Positions 1-8,471 of a stretch of DNA of 35,571 nt are shown here, in pieces; position 1 is the first letter of the stretch; every line of letters starts with the position of its first letter. Source of the stretch: Marivita sp. (GTDB lineage: Bacteria > Pseudomonadota > Alphaproteobacteria > Rhodobacterales > Rhodobacteraceae); contig NZ_JAEPMO010000026.1 in assembly GCF_017643905.1 (NCBI RefSeq), positions 1-35,571 of the forward strand, read 5' to 3'. Position numbers and translations under genes: made by a program. Under the pieces are notes generated by a model. That model saw nothing but the letters and a program-made list of their open reading frames with translations. It was not told where the DNA came from and did not search any database.

Positions 1-2
1 AC

Positions 3-116
3 GAAGCGACCAAGCGCGGTGACCGCGGGGCAACGGACTGGCCGTTGCCCTATCTCGCCGGGCGCGATCAGGCGTGGCGGCTGGCCGAGCGCGAGGCCGA
101 GGCGGTGCGGGCATGA
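3..116 (+). CDS. 3' end of an upstream enzyme gene, possibly the aryl-CoA monooxygenase/reductase of this operon
   Basis: An open frame enters from the left edge and ends at TGA 114-116, giving 37 residues that finish in an Ala/Glu/Arg-rich helix-like tail after a DWPLPYLAGRDQ segment. The stop overlaps the ATG of the next gene (ATGA), so it belongs to the same translationally coupled operon. No domain can be recognised from so short a piece. From the operon content the expected neighbour is the two-domain flavoenzyme of 2-aminobenzoyl-CoA or salicylyl-CoA catabolism (monooxygenase/reductase), but that is inference from context only. Confidence 0.4.
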   Translation, partial: EATKRGDRGATDWPLPYLAGRDQAWRLAEREAEAVRA

Positions 117-832
117 GGCGGGTTCTGGTCACCGGCGGCGGAACGGGCATCGGTCGGGCGATTGCCCATGCCTTTGCCGATCACGGCGATGCGGTGACCA
201 TCGCAGGACGCCGGCTAGAACCTCTGCATGACGCTGCCGAGGGGCGCGACATCACCTGCCGTCAGGCCGATGTGACATCAGAGGCAGACATCGCGGCTCT
301 GTTCGACACACCGTTCGACGTGGTGATCGCCAATGCAGGTTGGGGGGCATCCGGCAAGGTGGCGAAGCTGTCGCTTGACGATTGGAACGCCACGCTTGCC
401 GTCAACCTCACCGGCACGTTCCTCACCTTCCGCGAAGCATTGCGGACGGGGCCAGCGGATGCACGGCTGATCGCCATCGCCTCGACCGCATCTTTGCAGG
501 GCAACGCCTCTGTCCCGGCCTACACCGCCGCCAAGCACGGTGTGCTGGGGCTCGTGCGCTCCATCGCGCTGGACGTGGCAAAGACCGGCGGCACCTGTAA
601 CGCGATCTGTCCGGGCTTCACCGATACCGATCTGGCGGAAGGGGCCATCACCGGGCTGATGCAGCGGTTCGATTTGGACCGGGAGGCCGCGACCGCAAAG
701 GTCGCCGCAGGCAACCCGCAGGGGCGGCTGATCACCCCGTCCGAGATTGCGGGAACCGCGATTTTCCTTGCCTCGCCCGCTGCTGCGGGGATCAACGGCC
801 ACGCATTGTCCGTGTCAGGGGGCGAGGTATGA
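113..832 (+). CDS. SDR-family NAD(P)-dependent oxidoreductase, probable hydroxyacyl-CoA dehydrogenase of the aryl-CoA pathway
   Basis: This 239-residue protein is a classical short-chain dehydrogenase. It has the nucleotide-binding motif TGGGTGIG at residues 7-14, NAG at 74-76, a likely catalytic Ser124 and the YTAAK active-site pair Tyr137/Lys141, followed by the CPGF segment. An open frame extends upstream to 74, but the family starts right before the Rossmann glycine motif, and the ATG at 113 overlaps the previous stop, so 113 is preferred. The stop overlaps the MarR start. In this operon, beside acyl-CoA dehydrogenase and crotonase genes, the likely job is oxidation of a hydroxyacyl-CoA (or alicyclic hydroxy-CoA) formed after ring reduction. 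Substrate specificity cannot be read from the sequence. Confidence 0.85.
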   Translation: MRRVLVTGGGTGIGRAIAHAFADHGDAVTIAGRRLEPLHDAAEGRDITCRQADVTSEADIAALFDTPFDVVIANAGWGASGKVAKLSLDDWNATLAVNLTGTFLTFREALRTGPADARLIAIASTASLQGNASVPAYTAAKHGVLGLVRSIALDVAKTGGTCNAICPGFTDTDLAEGAITGLMQRFDLDREAATAKVAAGNPQGRLITPSEIAGTAIFLASPAAAGINGHALSVSGGEV

Positions 833-1305
833 AACCCGAACATAGCCTACAGACCGAACCCGTGTCGAAGGCCCGCCTGCGCCTCTGGCTGCAGCTTCTG
901 AAACTGTCCTCGGGCATCGAAGGCGAATTGCGCCGCCGGTTGCGCGACCGGCATGACACCACCCTGCCCCGGTTCGACGTGATGGCCGCCCTTGCCCGCC
1001 ACAGGGACGGGCTGAAGATGAGCGACCTGTCCCGCTACCTCAAAGTGTCGAACGGGAACGTCACCGGAATCGTCGACCGTCTGGTCGAAGAAGGTCTGGC
1101 GCTGCGTGTGGCCGTGCCCGGCGACCGCCGCGCCAATCTGGCCCGGTTGACCCCCAAGGGCGAGGCTGCGTTTGCCGACCTCGCCGCACAGCACGAGGCG
1201 TGGATTGACGAACTGCTCGCGCCACTCACGGACACCGACACCCAGACACTGACGGGCCTGCTGAAAAAGGCCATGATTCAGGAGGCCAGACATGGATCTG
1301 ACTAA
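829..1305 (+). CDS. MarR-family transcriptional regulator of the aryl-CoA operon
   Basis: The 158-residue protein has the MarR layout: an N-terminal dimerisation helix, a winged helix-turn-helix at about residues 64-100 ([19 protein letters not shown]) and the wing [13 protein letters not shown]. MarR proteins repress aromatic-degradation operons and are released by the aromatic acid or its CoA thioester. The gene is embedded within the catabolic operon: its ATG overlaps the SDR stop and its last 14 bases overlap the crotonase gene. It is therefore transcribed with the genes it probably controls. Its operator would lie upstream of this window. A second MarR gene at 11174 serves the neighbouring homogentisate operon, so the two regulons look separately controlled. 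Confidence 0.85.
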   Translation: MKPEHSLQTEPVSKARLRLWLQLLKLSSGIEGELRRRLRDRHDTTLPRFDVMAALARHRDGLKMSDLSRYLKVSNGNVTGIVDRLVEEGLALRVAVPGDRRANLARLTPKGEAAFADLAAQHEAWIDELLAPLTDTDTQTLTGLLKKAMIQEARHGSD

Positions 1306-2095
1306 GCCGCAGCATTTCCGCTGCGAAATCGCAGGCGGTATTGCACGCATCGCGCATGACCGGCCCGAGCGGAAAAATCCCTTTATCTTCGACAGTTACG
1401 CTGAACTGCGCGACTGGTTCCGGGCGCTGGTCTATTCCGATGAAATTCATGCCGTCGTGATCCTGCCCAATGGTGGCAACTTTTCCTCGGGCGGCGATGT
1501 GCATGACATCATCGGGCCCCTGACGCGGATGAGCATGAAAGAACTGCTGACCTTCACCCGCATGACCGGCGATCTGGTCAAGGCGATGATCGGTTGCGGC
1601 AAGCCGGTGATTGCCGCTGTAGATGGTGTTTGTGCAGGCGCCGGTGCGATCATGGCGATGGCGTCGGACCTGCGGCTGGCCACGCCTGAGGCCAAGACAG
1701 CGTTCCTGTTCAACCGCGTCGGGCTTGCGGGCTGTGATATGGGCGCGTGCGCGATCCTGCCCCGGATCATCGGACAGGGCCGAGCAGCCGACCTACTTTA
1801 CACCGGGCGCGCCATGAGTGCGGCTGAGGGCGAGGCGTGGGGGTTTTTCAACCGCGTTGTGGAGGCTGACGCATTGGAGGCCGAGGCGATCAAGCTTGCC
1901 GAACGCATCGTGGCAGGTCCGACCTTCGCCAATTCCATGACCAAGACGATGCTGGCGCAGGAATGGTCGATGAGCCTTGAGCAGGCCATCGAAGCCGAGG
2001 CACAGGCGCAAGCGATCTGCATGCAGGGCAATGACTTCCGCCGCGCCTACGAGGCGTTCGTCGCCAAGGAAAAACCTGTGTTCGAGGGCGATTGA
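1292..2095 (+). CDS. Enoyl-CoA hydratase/isomerase (crotonase) family protein lacking both catalytic glutamates
   Basis: The 267-residue protein has the crotonase fold. The first oxyanion-hole segment is FSSGGD (residues 64-69) and the second is GAG (116-118). The start is fixed by AGGAGG at 1280-1285, six bases before ATG 1292, inside the end of the MarR gene. By alignment to rat crotonase, the two catalytic glutamates are replaced: the Glu144 position is Ile120 and the Glu164 position is a non-acidic residue near Arg142. An Asp149 in GLAGCDMG is present instead, as in crotonase members that perform hydrolysis, ring opening or other chemistry. In the operon it would act on an alicyclic or opened-ring CoA thioester. 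Calling it a simple hydratase would be unsafe. Confidence 0.85.
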   Translation: MDLTKPQHFRCEIAGGIARIAHDRPERKNPFIFDSYAELRDWFRALVYSDEIHAVVILPNGGNFSSGGDVHDIIGPLTRMSMKELLTFTRMTGDLVKAMIGCGKPVIAAVDGVCAGAGAIMAMASDLRLATPEAKTAFLFNRVGLAGCDMGACAILPRIIGQGRAADLLYTGRAMSAAEGEAWGFFNRVVEADALEAEAIKLAERIVAGPTFANSMTKTMLAQEWSMSLEQAIEAEAQAQAICMQGNDFRRAYEAFVAKEKPVFEGD

Positions 2096-3246
2096 TGGCA
2101 GATCAAAGCTACCTTCACTGGCCGTTTTTCGACCCTACCCATCGGGACTGGGCCGCGCGTGTCGACGAGGTGGCACAGGGGTTGGAGATTGACCACGGCG
2201 ACACGGATGCGGCGTGCCGGTCTTTGGTGTCTCAGCTTGGTGCAGCGGGTCTTTTGCAGCCCACATCAAGCGACGACGGACGGTTCGACCTGCGCACGCT
2301 CTGCCTCGCGCGGGAAACGCTGGCACGGCACGACGGTTTGGCTGATTTTGCCTTTGCCATGCAAGGGCTGGGCACCGGGGCGATTACGCTGTTTGGAACC
2401 GAGGCGCAGAAAACCACTTGGCTGCCGAAAACCCGCGCGGGTGAGGCGATTGCAGCCTTTGCGCTGACCGAACCGGGGTCGGGATCGGATGTGGCCAATT
2501 CCACCATGACCGCCACGCGCGATGGTGACAGCTATGTTCTGAACGGTGAAAAGACGTGGATTTCGAATGGCGGAATCGCCGATCTCTACACGCTCTTTGC
2601 CCGCACCGGAGAGGCTCCGGGGGCCAAGGGCCTGTCCGCCTTCATCGTCACCCCCGACCTGCCGGGGTTCGAGATTGCCGAACGGCTCGACACCATCGCG
2701 CCGCATCCGCTCGCCACGCTGCGCTTCACCGATTGTCGTGTCCCCGCGAGTGCGCTGCTGGGCGCGCCCGGTCAGGGGTTCAAGGTCGCCATGTCGGTGC
2801 TCGACGTCTTCCGCGCCACTGTAGCGGCCGCTGCGCTTGGCTTTGCACGCCGCGCACTGGACGAGGCTTTGGCGCGGGTGACAACGCGGCAGATCGCCGG
2901 GTCGCCGCTGGCCGACTTGCAGATGGTCCAGGGCCATATCGCGGACATGGCCGTCGATGTCGATGCAAGCGCCCTGCTTGTCTACCGCGCCGCGTGGACA
3001 CGCGACAGCGGGGCGCCGCGCATCACCCGCGAAGCGGCGATGGGCAAGCTATTCGCTACTGATCAGGCGCAACAGGTCATCGACACAGCGGTTCAGCTTT
3101 TCGGCGGCGACGGCGTGCGGTCGGGCACGGCTGTCGAAACGCTCTACCGCGAGATCCGCGCGCTGCGCATCTATGAAGGCGCGTCGGATGTTCAGAAAAT
3201 CATCATCGCCCGTCAGACCCTTGCTGCCTTCGAAGGAGGAACGTGA
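2095..3246 (+). CDS. Acyl-CoA dehydrogenase family protein
   Basis: The 383-residue flavoprotein matches the full length of acyl-CoA dehydrogenases. The FAD/substrate signature [12 protein letters not shown] is at residues 121-132, [12 protein letters not shown] follows, and the C-terminal part has LFGGDG and IYEGASDVQ, where Glu361 occupies the catalytic-base position of medium-chain dehydrogenase. Family members take two hydrogens from the alpha-beta position of a CoA thioester and pass them to ETF. The ATG at 2095 forms a TGATG junction with the crotonase stop; an in-frame TTG one codon earlier is less likely. Its place between the crotonase and the ligase supports a role in beta-oxidation-like steps after dearomatisation of the aryl-CoA ring. 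Confidence 0.9.
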   Translation: MADQSYLHWPFFDPTHRDWAARVDEVAQGLEIDHGDTDAACRSLVSQLGAAGLLQPTSSDDGRFDLRTLCLARETLARHDGLADFAFAMQGLGTGAITLFGTEAQKTTWLPKTRAGEAIAAFALTEPGSGSDVANSTMTATRDGDSYVLNGEKTWISNGGIADLYTLFARTGEAPGAKGLSAFIVTPDLPGFEIAERLDTIAPHPLATLRFTDCRVPASALLGAPGQGFKVAMSVLDVFRATVAAAALGFARRALDEALARVTTRQIAGSPLADLQMVQGHIADMAVDVDASALLVYRAAWTRDSGAPRITREAAMGKLFATDQAQQVIDTAVQLFGGDGVRSGTAVETLYREIRALRIYEGASDVQKIIIARQTLAAFEGGT

Positions 3247-4862
3247 TGCTCGGACCCTCTGCCCATGTCGACACATTCGCTCGCGACAACCTTCCGCCGC
3301 CTGACCTCTGGCCCGAGTTCAATCTGGCGGGGTTCGATTATCCCGAACGGCTGAACGCCGGGTGGGAACTGACCGATGGCATGGTCGAGAAGGGTTTTGG
3401 CGACCACACCGCGCTGATCGGCAACGGGCGGTTGCGCACCTACAAGGAACTCAGCGACTGGACCAATCGGCTGGCCCATGTGCTGGTCGAGGATTTGGGC
3501 GTGAAACCGGGCAATCGCGTGCTGATCCGGTCGGCCAACAACCCGGCGATGGTGGCTTGTTGGCTGGCTGCAACCAAGGTGGGTGCGGTGGTGGTCAACA
3601 CGATGCCGATGCTGCGCGCGGCCGAGTTGCGGACCTATGTGGAACTGGCCGAGATCACCCACGCTCTCTGCGACACACGACTGATGGACGAGATGGTGGC
3701 CTGCGCCAAGGACAGCGCGACGTTGACATCCGTGGTCGGGTTCGATGGCACCTCTAACCACGATGCAGAATTGGACCGGCTGGCGTTGGAAAAGCCTGTG
3801 CGGTTCACCTGCGTGCCCACGGGGCGGGACGATGTAGCGCTGCTGGGGTTCACATCGGGGTCTACCGGAGTGCCCAAGGCGACAATGCATTTCCACCGGG
3901 ATTTGATGATCATCGCCGATGGCTATGCGCGCGAGGTCTTGGGCGTGACACCGGACGACGTATTCGTCGGCTCTCCGCCTCTGGCGTTTACATTCGGGCT
4001 GGGGGGGCTTGCGATCTTTCCGCTGCGCTTCGGGGCAGCGGCCACGTTGCTGGAACAGGCAACGCCGCCGAACATGATCGAGATCATTGAGAAATACAAA
4101 GCCACGGTCTGTTTCACCGCCCCCACCGCGTACCGCGTGATGCTGCGTGCGATGGAGGATGGGGCCGACCTGTCATCGCTGCGGGCGGCGGTGTCGGCTG
4201 GGGAAACCCTACCTGGCCCCGTCTATGACGAGTGGATCACCAAGACGGGCAAACCGATGCTCGACGGGATCGGGGCGACGGAATTCCTGCACATCGTCAT
4301 TTCCAACCGGTTTGACGACCACAAGCCTGCCTGCACCGGCAAACCTGTGACCGGGTACGAGGCCAAGGTCATCAATGACGCGGGTGAGGTGGTGCCGGAT
4401 GGTGAGGTCGGTCGGCTTGCGGTGCGCGGCCCGACCGGGTGTCGCTATCTCAAGGGCGATCGCCAGAGCGCCTATGTGCAGGATGGCTGGAACATCACCG
4501 GCGACAGCTTCTGGCGGGACGAAGATGGCTATTTTCACTTCGCCGCGCGCAATGACGACATGATCGTGAGTTCCGGCTACAACATCGCCGGACCCGAGGT
4601 CGAAGCGGCCTTGCTAGCCCACCCCGCCGTGGCCGAATGCGCGGTGATCGGCGCACCGGACGAGGAACGCGGGCATATCGTTCAGGCCCATGTGGTGCTG
4701 TCCGAAGGACATCTCGGGACTGCCGATATGGTCAAAGCCTTGCAGGACCACGTGAAATCGGCCATCGCGCCCTACAAGTACCCACGCTCGGTCGTGTTCA
4801 CCGACAGCCTGCCCAAGACCGCCACCGGCAAGATCCAGCGTTTCAGATTGAAAGACCAATGA
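3246..4862 (+). CDS. Benzoate-CoA ligase family protein, probable 2-aminobenzoate (anthranilate)-CoA ligase
   Basis: This 538-residue adenylate-forming enzyme activates an aromatic acid through an acyl-AMP to its CoA thioester. The P-loop FTSGSTGVPK is at 202-211, the GDSFWRDEDGY hinge segment follows, and PKTATGK near the end supplies the catalytic Lys529. Length and motifs fit the benzoate-CoA ligase group. GGAGGA at 3235-3240 lies five bases before ATG 3246, which overlaps the preceding stop as TGATG; a GTG one codon earlier is the alternative. It would provide the first step of the operon. The associated SDR, crotonase, dehydrogenase, thioesterase and RidA genes point to 2-aminobenzoate, but benzoate, salicylate or hydroxybenzoate remain possible. 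Confidence 0.85.
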   Translation: MLGPSAHVDTFARDNLPPPDLWPEFNLAGFDYPERLNAGWELTDGMVEKGFGDHTALIGNGRLRTYKELSDWTNRLAHVLVEDLGVKPGNRVLIRSANNPAMVACWLAATKVGAVVVNTMPMLRAAELRTYVELAEITHALCDTRLMDEMVACAKDSATLTSVVGFDGTSNHDAELDRLALEKPVRFTCVPTGRDDVALLGFTSGSTGVPKATMHFHRDLMIIADGYAREVLGVTPDDVFVGSPPLAFTFGLGGLAIFPLRFGAAATLLEQATPPNMIEIIEKYKATVCFTAPTAYRVMLRAMEDGADLSSLRAAVSAGETLPGPVYDEWITKTGKPMLDGIGATEFLHIVISNRFDDHKPACTGKPVTGYEAKVINDAGEVVPDGEVGRLAVRGPTGCRYLKGDRQSAYVQDGWNITGDSFWRDEDGYFHFAARNDDMIVSSGYNIAGPEVEAALLAHPAVAECAVIGAPDEERGHIVQAHVVLSEGHLGTADMVKALQDHVKSAIAPYKYPRSVVFTDSLPKTATGKIQRFRLKDQ

Positions 4863-5278
4863 CAGAGCCCGTCTTCGCCAAGGACCAGAAGGTTCTCTTT
4901 CGCCATTGCGACCCGGCGGGGATCGTCTTTTTTCCACGCTATTTCGAGATGATGAACGATCTCGTCGAAGCATTCTTTGATGAAGCCCTCGGCTATCCGT
5001 TTGAAGAAATCCTCAAGACCGAAGGCGTCCCCACTGCCCAGATCGAAACCCGGTTCGTCTTGCCCAGCTACCACGGTGATCTGTTGCACCTGAGGCTGTG
5101 GGTTACGCGGCTTGGTACGACGTCAATGACCTACAAGATGACCGCCACATGCGGCGACGAGCTGCGTTTTGAGACCCGCGCCACCTTGGTTCATGTCGAT
5201 CAGGTGGGCCGCCCCGAACCATGGCCCGAACAACTGCGCATCACAGTCAAGACCCATGAGGCCCGAGATGACACATAA
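4859..5278 (+). CDS. 4-hydroxybenzoyl-CoA thioesterase family (hot-dog fold) protein
   Basis: The 139-residue protein carries the HCDPAGIVFFPRY motif of the 4HBT family near its N-terminus; Asp18 corresponds to the catalytic Asp of Pseudomonas 4-hydroxybenzoyl-CoA thioesterase. The ATG at 4859 overlaps the ligase stop (ATGA); a longer frame from 4637 lies inside the ligase gene and is not credible. Such enzymes release CoA from aromatic thioesters. Beside a CoA ligase it could rescue CoA from dead-end aryl-CoA esters, a role proposed in similar benzoyl-CoA and aminobenzoyl-CoA clusters. Confidence 0.88.
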   Translation: MTEPVFAKDQKVLFRHCDPAGIVFFPRYFEMMNDLVEAFFDEALGYPFEEILKTEGVPTAQIETRFVLPSYHGDLLHLRLWVTRLGTTSMTYKMTATCGDELRFETRATLVHVDQVGRPEPWPEQLRITVKTHEARDDT

Positions 5279-5663
5279 AACGATCCAGCCCGAGGGCTGG
5301 CTGCCCGCCAAGGGCTATGCCAACGGGATGTTGACCAAGGACGGCGTGCTGCATATCGGCGGGCAGATCGGCTGGGATGCCAACAAGGTCTTTGTTGCTT
5401 CGGATTTCATCGGCCAGATGCGGCAGGCCCTGTCCAACATCCGCGCAATAGTCGAGGCTGCAGGCGGCACAGTCGAAGATGTCACCCGGCTGACATGGTT
5501 TGTGACCGACAAGACTGAGTATCTGGCGCATCAGACCGAAGTCGGCGCCGCCTATCGCGACGTGTTCGGCAAGCACTTCCCCGCAATGTCCATGGTGGTG
5601 GTCAGCGCTTTGATCGAAGACGAGGCCAAGGTCGAAATCGAGGCCACCGCGCATCTGGGCTGA
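5268..5663 (+). CDS. RidA (YjgF/YER057c/UK114) family protein without the catalytic arginine
   Basis: The 131-residue protein has the Rid fold pattern: LHIGGQIGWD near the start, ALSNIRAIVEAAGG in the middle and KVEIEATA at the end. Start 5268 is preferred because GAGG lies six bases upstream; ATG 5256 is possible. It overlaps the thioesterase gene by 11 bases and is the last gene of the operon. In RidA proper, an Arg in the FPARS segment (Arg105 in E. coli) is required for imine/enamine hydrolysis. Here that segment reads FPAMS, with Met107 at the Arg position. It therefore belongs to a Rid subgroup without the proven deaminase residue. In an amino-aromatic pathway, handling of an enamine or imine intermediate is attractive but unproven. 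Confidence 0.85.
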   Translation: MTHKTIQPEGWLPAKGYANGMLTKDGVLHIGGQIGWDANKVFVASDFIGQMRQALSNIRAIVEAAGGTVEDVTRLTWFVTDKTEYLAHQTEVGAAYRDVFGKHFPAMSMVVVSALIEDEAKVEIEATAHLG

Positions 5664-5669
5664 CGGATC

Positions 5670-6920
5670 TCAGCCTCGCGCGGGCAGCACCTTCCCCACA
5701 CAGGACCCGAACCCGATGCGGTAGCCGTCGCCTTGCGCATGACCGCGCAGCGAAATCGTATCGCCATCCTCGACAAAAGTCCGCGTTTCGCCCGTATCCA
5801 GCGTGATCGGCTCTTTTCCACCCCAACTCAATTCCAGCAAGGCGCCGCGACTGTGCCGTTCCGGCCCCGAGATGGTGCCTGACCCAAGCAGATCGCCCAC
5901 CCGCATCGGGCATCCGGAACTGGTGTGATGCGCCAATTGTTGCGCGGCGGAATAGTACATTTCGCGATAGTTGGTCCGGGCGATAACGGTCTCGGTGCTG
6001 CCGTCTGGCGTCAGCCCAACCTCAAGCACGATGTCGTAGAGCATCGGACCGGGTTCCAACAGATAGTCCAGCAGCGGCATTTCCCGCGCAGGTGTGTTGG
6101 TGCGGAACGGCTCCAACGCTTCGGCTGATACGATCCATGGGCTGATCGTGGTGGCGGTGGCCTTGGACTGGAAAGGGCCAAGCGGCTGGTATTCCCACGC
6201 CTGAATGTCCCGCGCCGACCAGTCGTTCAGGATCACGTAGCCGAAGATGTTGTCGAACGCCTCGGCCACGCTGATCGGCCCGTCTGACGCCTGCCCCACA
6301 ATTGCGCCCATTTCGAGTTCGATGTCGAACCGGGCCGACGGCGCAAAGCGCGGTGTGGCATCGTCCGATGCCTTGATCTGACCATGCGGGCGCGTGACCG
6401 GCGTGCCGGAGACCACAACCGAGGACGCGCGGCCATTGTAGCCGATGGGGATGTGCAGCCAGTTCGGCGGCAGCGCGTGTTCCGCCCCCCGGAACATGGT
6501 ACCGACATTGGTCGCGTGGTGAAGGCTCGAGTAGAAATCGGTGTACTCACTCACACGGAACGGCATGTGCAGCACCGCCTCGGCCATCGGGACGGAATGC
6601 GTGATGATCTGGTCCTGCACCGCCTCGTCCGCGCCGTCGGCCAACATGGCAGTCAGCGCCGCGCGGTAACGGGACCACGCCTCACGCCCCAACTCCATGA
6701 AATCGTTCCAATAAGGCGCGTCCAGCACATCCGCATCAGGATCGGCGCGCAGAAGCCCTGCTGCTTCGAGCCCGGTCGCATCGACGATCCGGTCACCGAT
6801 CGCAACACCGCAGCGCAGATCACCATCACCCACCGAGAATACGCCATAGGGCAGATTGTTCAGCGGGAATTCGCCCTCAGGCGCGTTGGCGCTTTCCAGC
6901 CAGGACCTGCGCAAACCCAT
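5670..6920 (-). CDS. fahA: Fumarylacetoacetase
   Basis: This 416-residue enzyme is full length for fumarylacetoacetate hydrolase, the last step of homogentisate degradation, which yields fumarate and acetoacetate. The N-terminal SH3-like part is followed by the metal/active-site segment DFYSSLHHATNVG, the acidic FDIELEMG strand, ILNDWSARDIQ and GSGTISGP. The ATG at 6920 follows the hmgA stop by 3 bases, so it is translated as part of that operon. Its stop is only 6 bases from the stop of the convergent RidA gene, with no room for a terminator. The pathway needs maleylacetoacetate isomerase between hmgA and this enzyme, and no such gene is in the window. Confidence 0.96.
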   Translation of the reverse strand: MGLRRSWLESANAPEGEFPLNNLPYGVFSVGDGDLRCGVAIGDRIVDATGLEAAGLLRADPDADVLDAPYWNDFMELGREAWSRYRAALTAMLADGADEAVQDQIITHSVPMAEAVLHMPFRVSEYTDFYSSLHHATNVGTMFRGAEHALPPNWLHIPIGYNGRASSVVVSGTPVTRPHGQIKASDDATPRFAPSARFDIELEMGAIVGQASDGPISVAEAFDNIFGYVILNDWSARDIQAWEYQPLGPFQSKATATTISPWIVSAEALEPFRTNTPAREMPLLDYLLEPGPMLYDIVLEVGLTPDGSTETVIARTNYREMYYSAAQQLAHHTSSGCPMRVGDLLGSGTISGPERHSRGALLELSWGGKEPITLDTGETRTFVEDGDTISLRGHAQGDGYRIGFGSCVGKVLPARG

Positions 6921-6923
6921 CTG

Positions 6924-8273
6924 TTATTTCTTCCCCGGCGTGCCGTCGAACTTTTTCTCCAAGCTGTCCCAGCAATCGATGTAATCGTCCTGCAAGGGCG
7001 CTTCTTTTCCCGCAAATTCAGTAAGATGCTGCGGAAACCTCGTCTCGAACATGAAGGACATTGTGCGGTCCAGCTTGTCAGGGCCAAGGTTGGCATTCGA
7101 CGCCTTCTCGAATGCCTCACGATCCGGGCCGTGGGGAAGCATCATGTTGTGCAGGCTCATGCCGCCGGGGACAAAGCCCTGCGGTTTGGCGTCATACTGG
7201 CCGTAGATGTTGCCCATCAGTTCGGACATGATGTTCTTGTGATACCACGGCGGGCGGAAGGTGTTTTCAGCCACCATCCAGCGTTCGCGGAAGAGAACGA
7301 AGTCGATATTCGCAGTGCCCGGCACACCCGAAGGCGCGGTGAGGACGGTAAAGATCGACGGGTCGGGATGGTCGAAGAGGATCGCGCCGACCGGACAATA
7401 GGTCCGCAAATCATACTTGTAGGGCGCGTAGTTGCCATGCCAGGCTACCACGTCGAGCGGGCTTTGTCCGATTTTTGTCTCGTGGAACTGCCCGCACCAT
7501 TTGACCGTCAGTGTCGACGGAACTTCGCGGTCCTCGAACGCAGCAACCGGCGCTTTGAAGTCACGGGGATTGGCCATGCAGTTGGCCCCAATCGGTCCAC
7601 GCCCCGGAAGGTCGAATTTCTGGCCGTAGTTTTCGCAGACGAAACCCCGGCACGGACCGTCGAGAACCTCGACCCGGTAGACCAGCCCGCGCGGGATGAT
7701 CGCGATTTCCTTGGGTTCTATATCGATGATGCCAAGCTCGGTCGCAAAGCGCAGGCACCCTTCCTGAGGAACGACAAGCAACTCGCTGTCCGCGCTGAAG
7801 AAATAGGCGTCCTTCATGCTTTCGGTGACAAGGTAGATGTGGCTCGCCATGCCGACCTGCGTATTCACATCCCCCGCCGTGGTCATGGTGCGCATGCCAG
7901 TCAGCCAGGTGAGCGGCGCATCGCTGTACGGCACCGGATCCCAACGGTATTGGCCGAGGGAGGTCACGTCCTCAACCACATTGGGCGCGCTTTTCCAGTA
8001 TGGCAGGTCAACCCGCGTATACCGCGCCGAGTGCTTGACGGAGGGTCGGATGCGGTAGGACCAAGTGCGTTCGGGCGGGTTGGCGGTGAAGGCGGTGCCG
8101 GAAAGCTGTTCACCATAAAGCCCGTAATTGCATTTCTGCGGGCTATTCATGCCGCGCGGCAGGGCGTCGGGCAAAGCCTCGGTCTCGAAGTCATTGGCCC
8201 AGCCGGGCATGTATCCCGGCTCGGTCAGCGTGCCTTTGGCCTGAACAAGGCCGGATGTGTGCGGAGCATTCAT
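6924..8273 (-). CDS. hmgA: Homogentisate 1,2-dioxygenase
   Basis: The 449-residue protein opens the ring of homogentisate, using non-haem Fe(II) and oxygen, to give maleylacetoacetate in tyrosine/phenylalanine and phenylacetate-type catabolism. The family start [18 protein letters not shown] is present. The iron ligands are visible as His345 and Glu351 in WYHKNIMSE and His381 in MLPHGPD, matching His335, Glu341 and His371 of the human enzyme with a constant offset of 10. The ATG at 8273 overlaps the stop of the preceding small gene (ATGA). It is followed after 3 bases by fahA. Confidence 0.97.
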   Translation of the reverse strand: MNAPHTSGLVQAKGTLTEPGYMPGWANDFETEALPDALPRGMNSPQKCNYGLYGEQLSGTAFTANPPERTWSYRIRPSVKHSARYTRVDLPYWKSAPNVVEDVTSLGQYRWDPVPYSDAPLTWLTGMRTMTTAGDVNTQVGMASHIYLVTESMKDAYFFSADSELLVVPQEGCLRFATELGIIDIEPKEIAIIPRGLVYRVEVLDGPCRGFVCENYGQKFDLPGRGPIGANCMANPRDFKAPVAAFEDREVPSTLTVKWCGQFHETKIGQSPLDVVAWHGNYAPYKYDLRTYCPVGAILFDHPDPSIFTVLTAPSGVPGTANIDFVLFRERWMVAENTFRPPWYHKNIMSELMGNIYGQYDAKPQGFVPGGMSLHNMMLPHGPDREAFEKASNANLGPDKLDRTMSFMFETRFPQHLTEFAGKEAPLQDDYIDCWDSLEKKFDGTPGKK

Positions 8274-8467
8274 GACTTGTCTCCTTTCGATGCAGCGGCC
8301 AGCGCTTCGGTGAGCACCGCGCGGTCGCCGATATGGTTGGCAAGGATCAGGATCAGACGGGCGTTCAGCGCGATGCTGTCATCGTCGCTCAGCCCCTCGT
8401 GGGTGGCCAGCAATTCGGCGTAGAAGCCGTCCGGATCGGGAATGTTGGGGGCGGTGTTCAAAGCCAT
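8270..8467 (-). CDS. DUF2783-type small protein of the homogentisate operon
   Basis: This small 65-residue soluble protein has the core [18 protein letters not shown] followed by [15 protein letters not shown]. It resembles the DUF2783 family, which I recall next to homogentisate dioxygenase genes in Rhodobacteraceae. Start 8467 is preferred to the longer frame from 8548, because the N-terminal extension lies within the FAD-monooxygenase gene and an AAAGGA ribosome site precedes 8467. It begins 4 bases after the monooxygenase stop and its own stop overlaps the hmgA ATG, so the three are tightly coupled. No function is known. The coupling suggests a helper of the hydroxylase or dioxygenase. 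Confidence 0.75.
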   Translation of the reverse strand: MALNTAPNIPDPDGFYAELLATHEGLSDDDSIALNARLILILANHIGDRAVLTEALAAASKGDKS

Positions 8468-8471
8468 CGCG

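Noticed and set aside
6384-8423. Long plus-strand open frame (679 residues) opposite fahA and hmgA
   Set aside because: It is the antisense shadow of two highly conserved catabolic genes; the translation is Arg/His/Val-rich with no recognisable domain.
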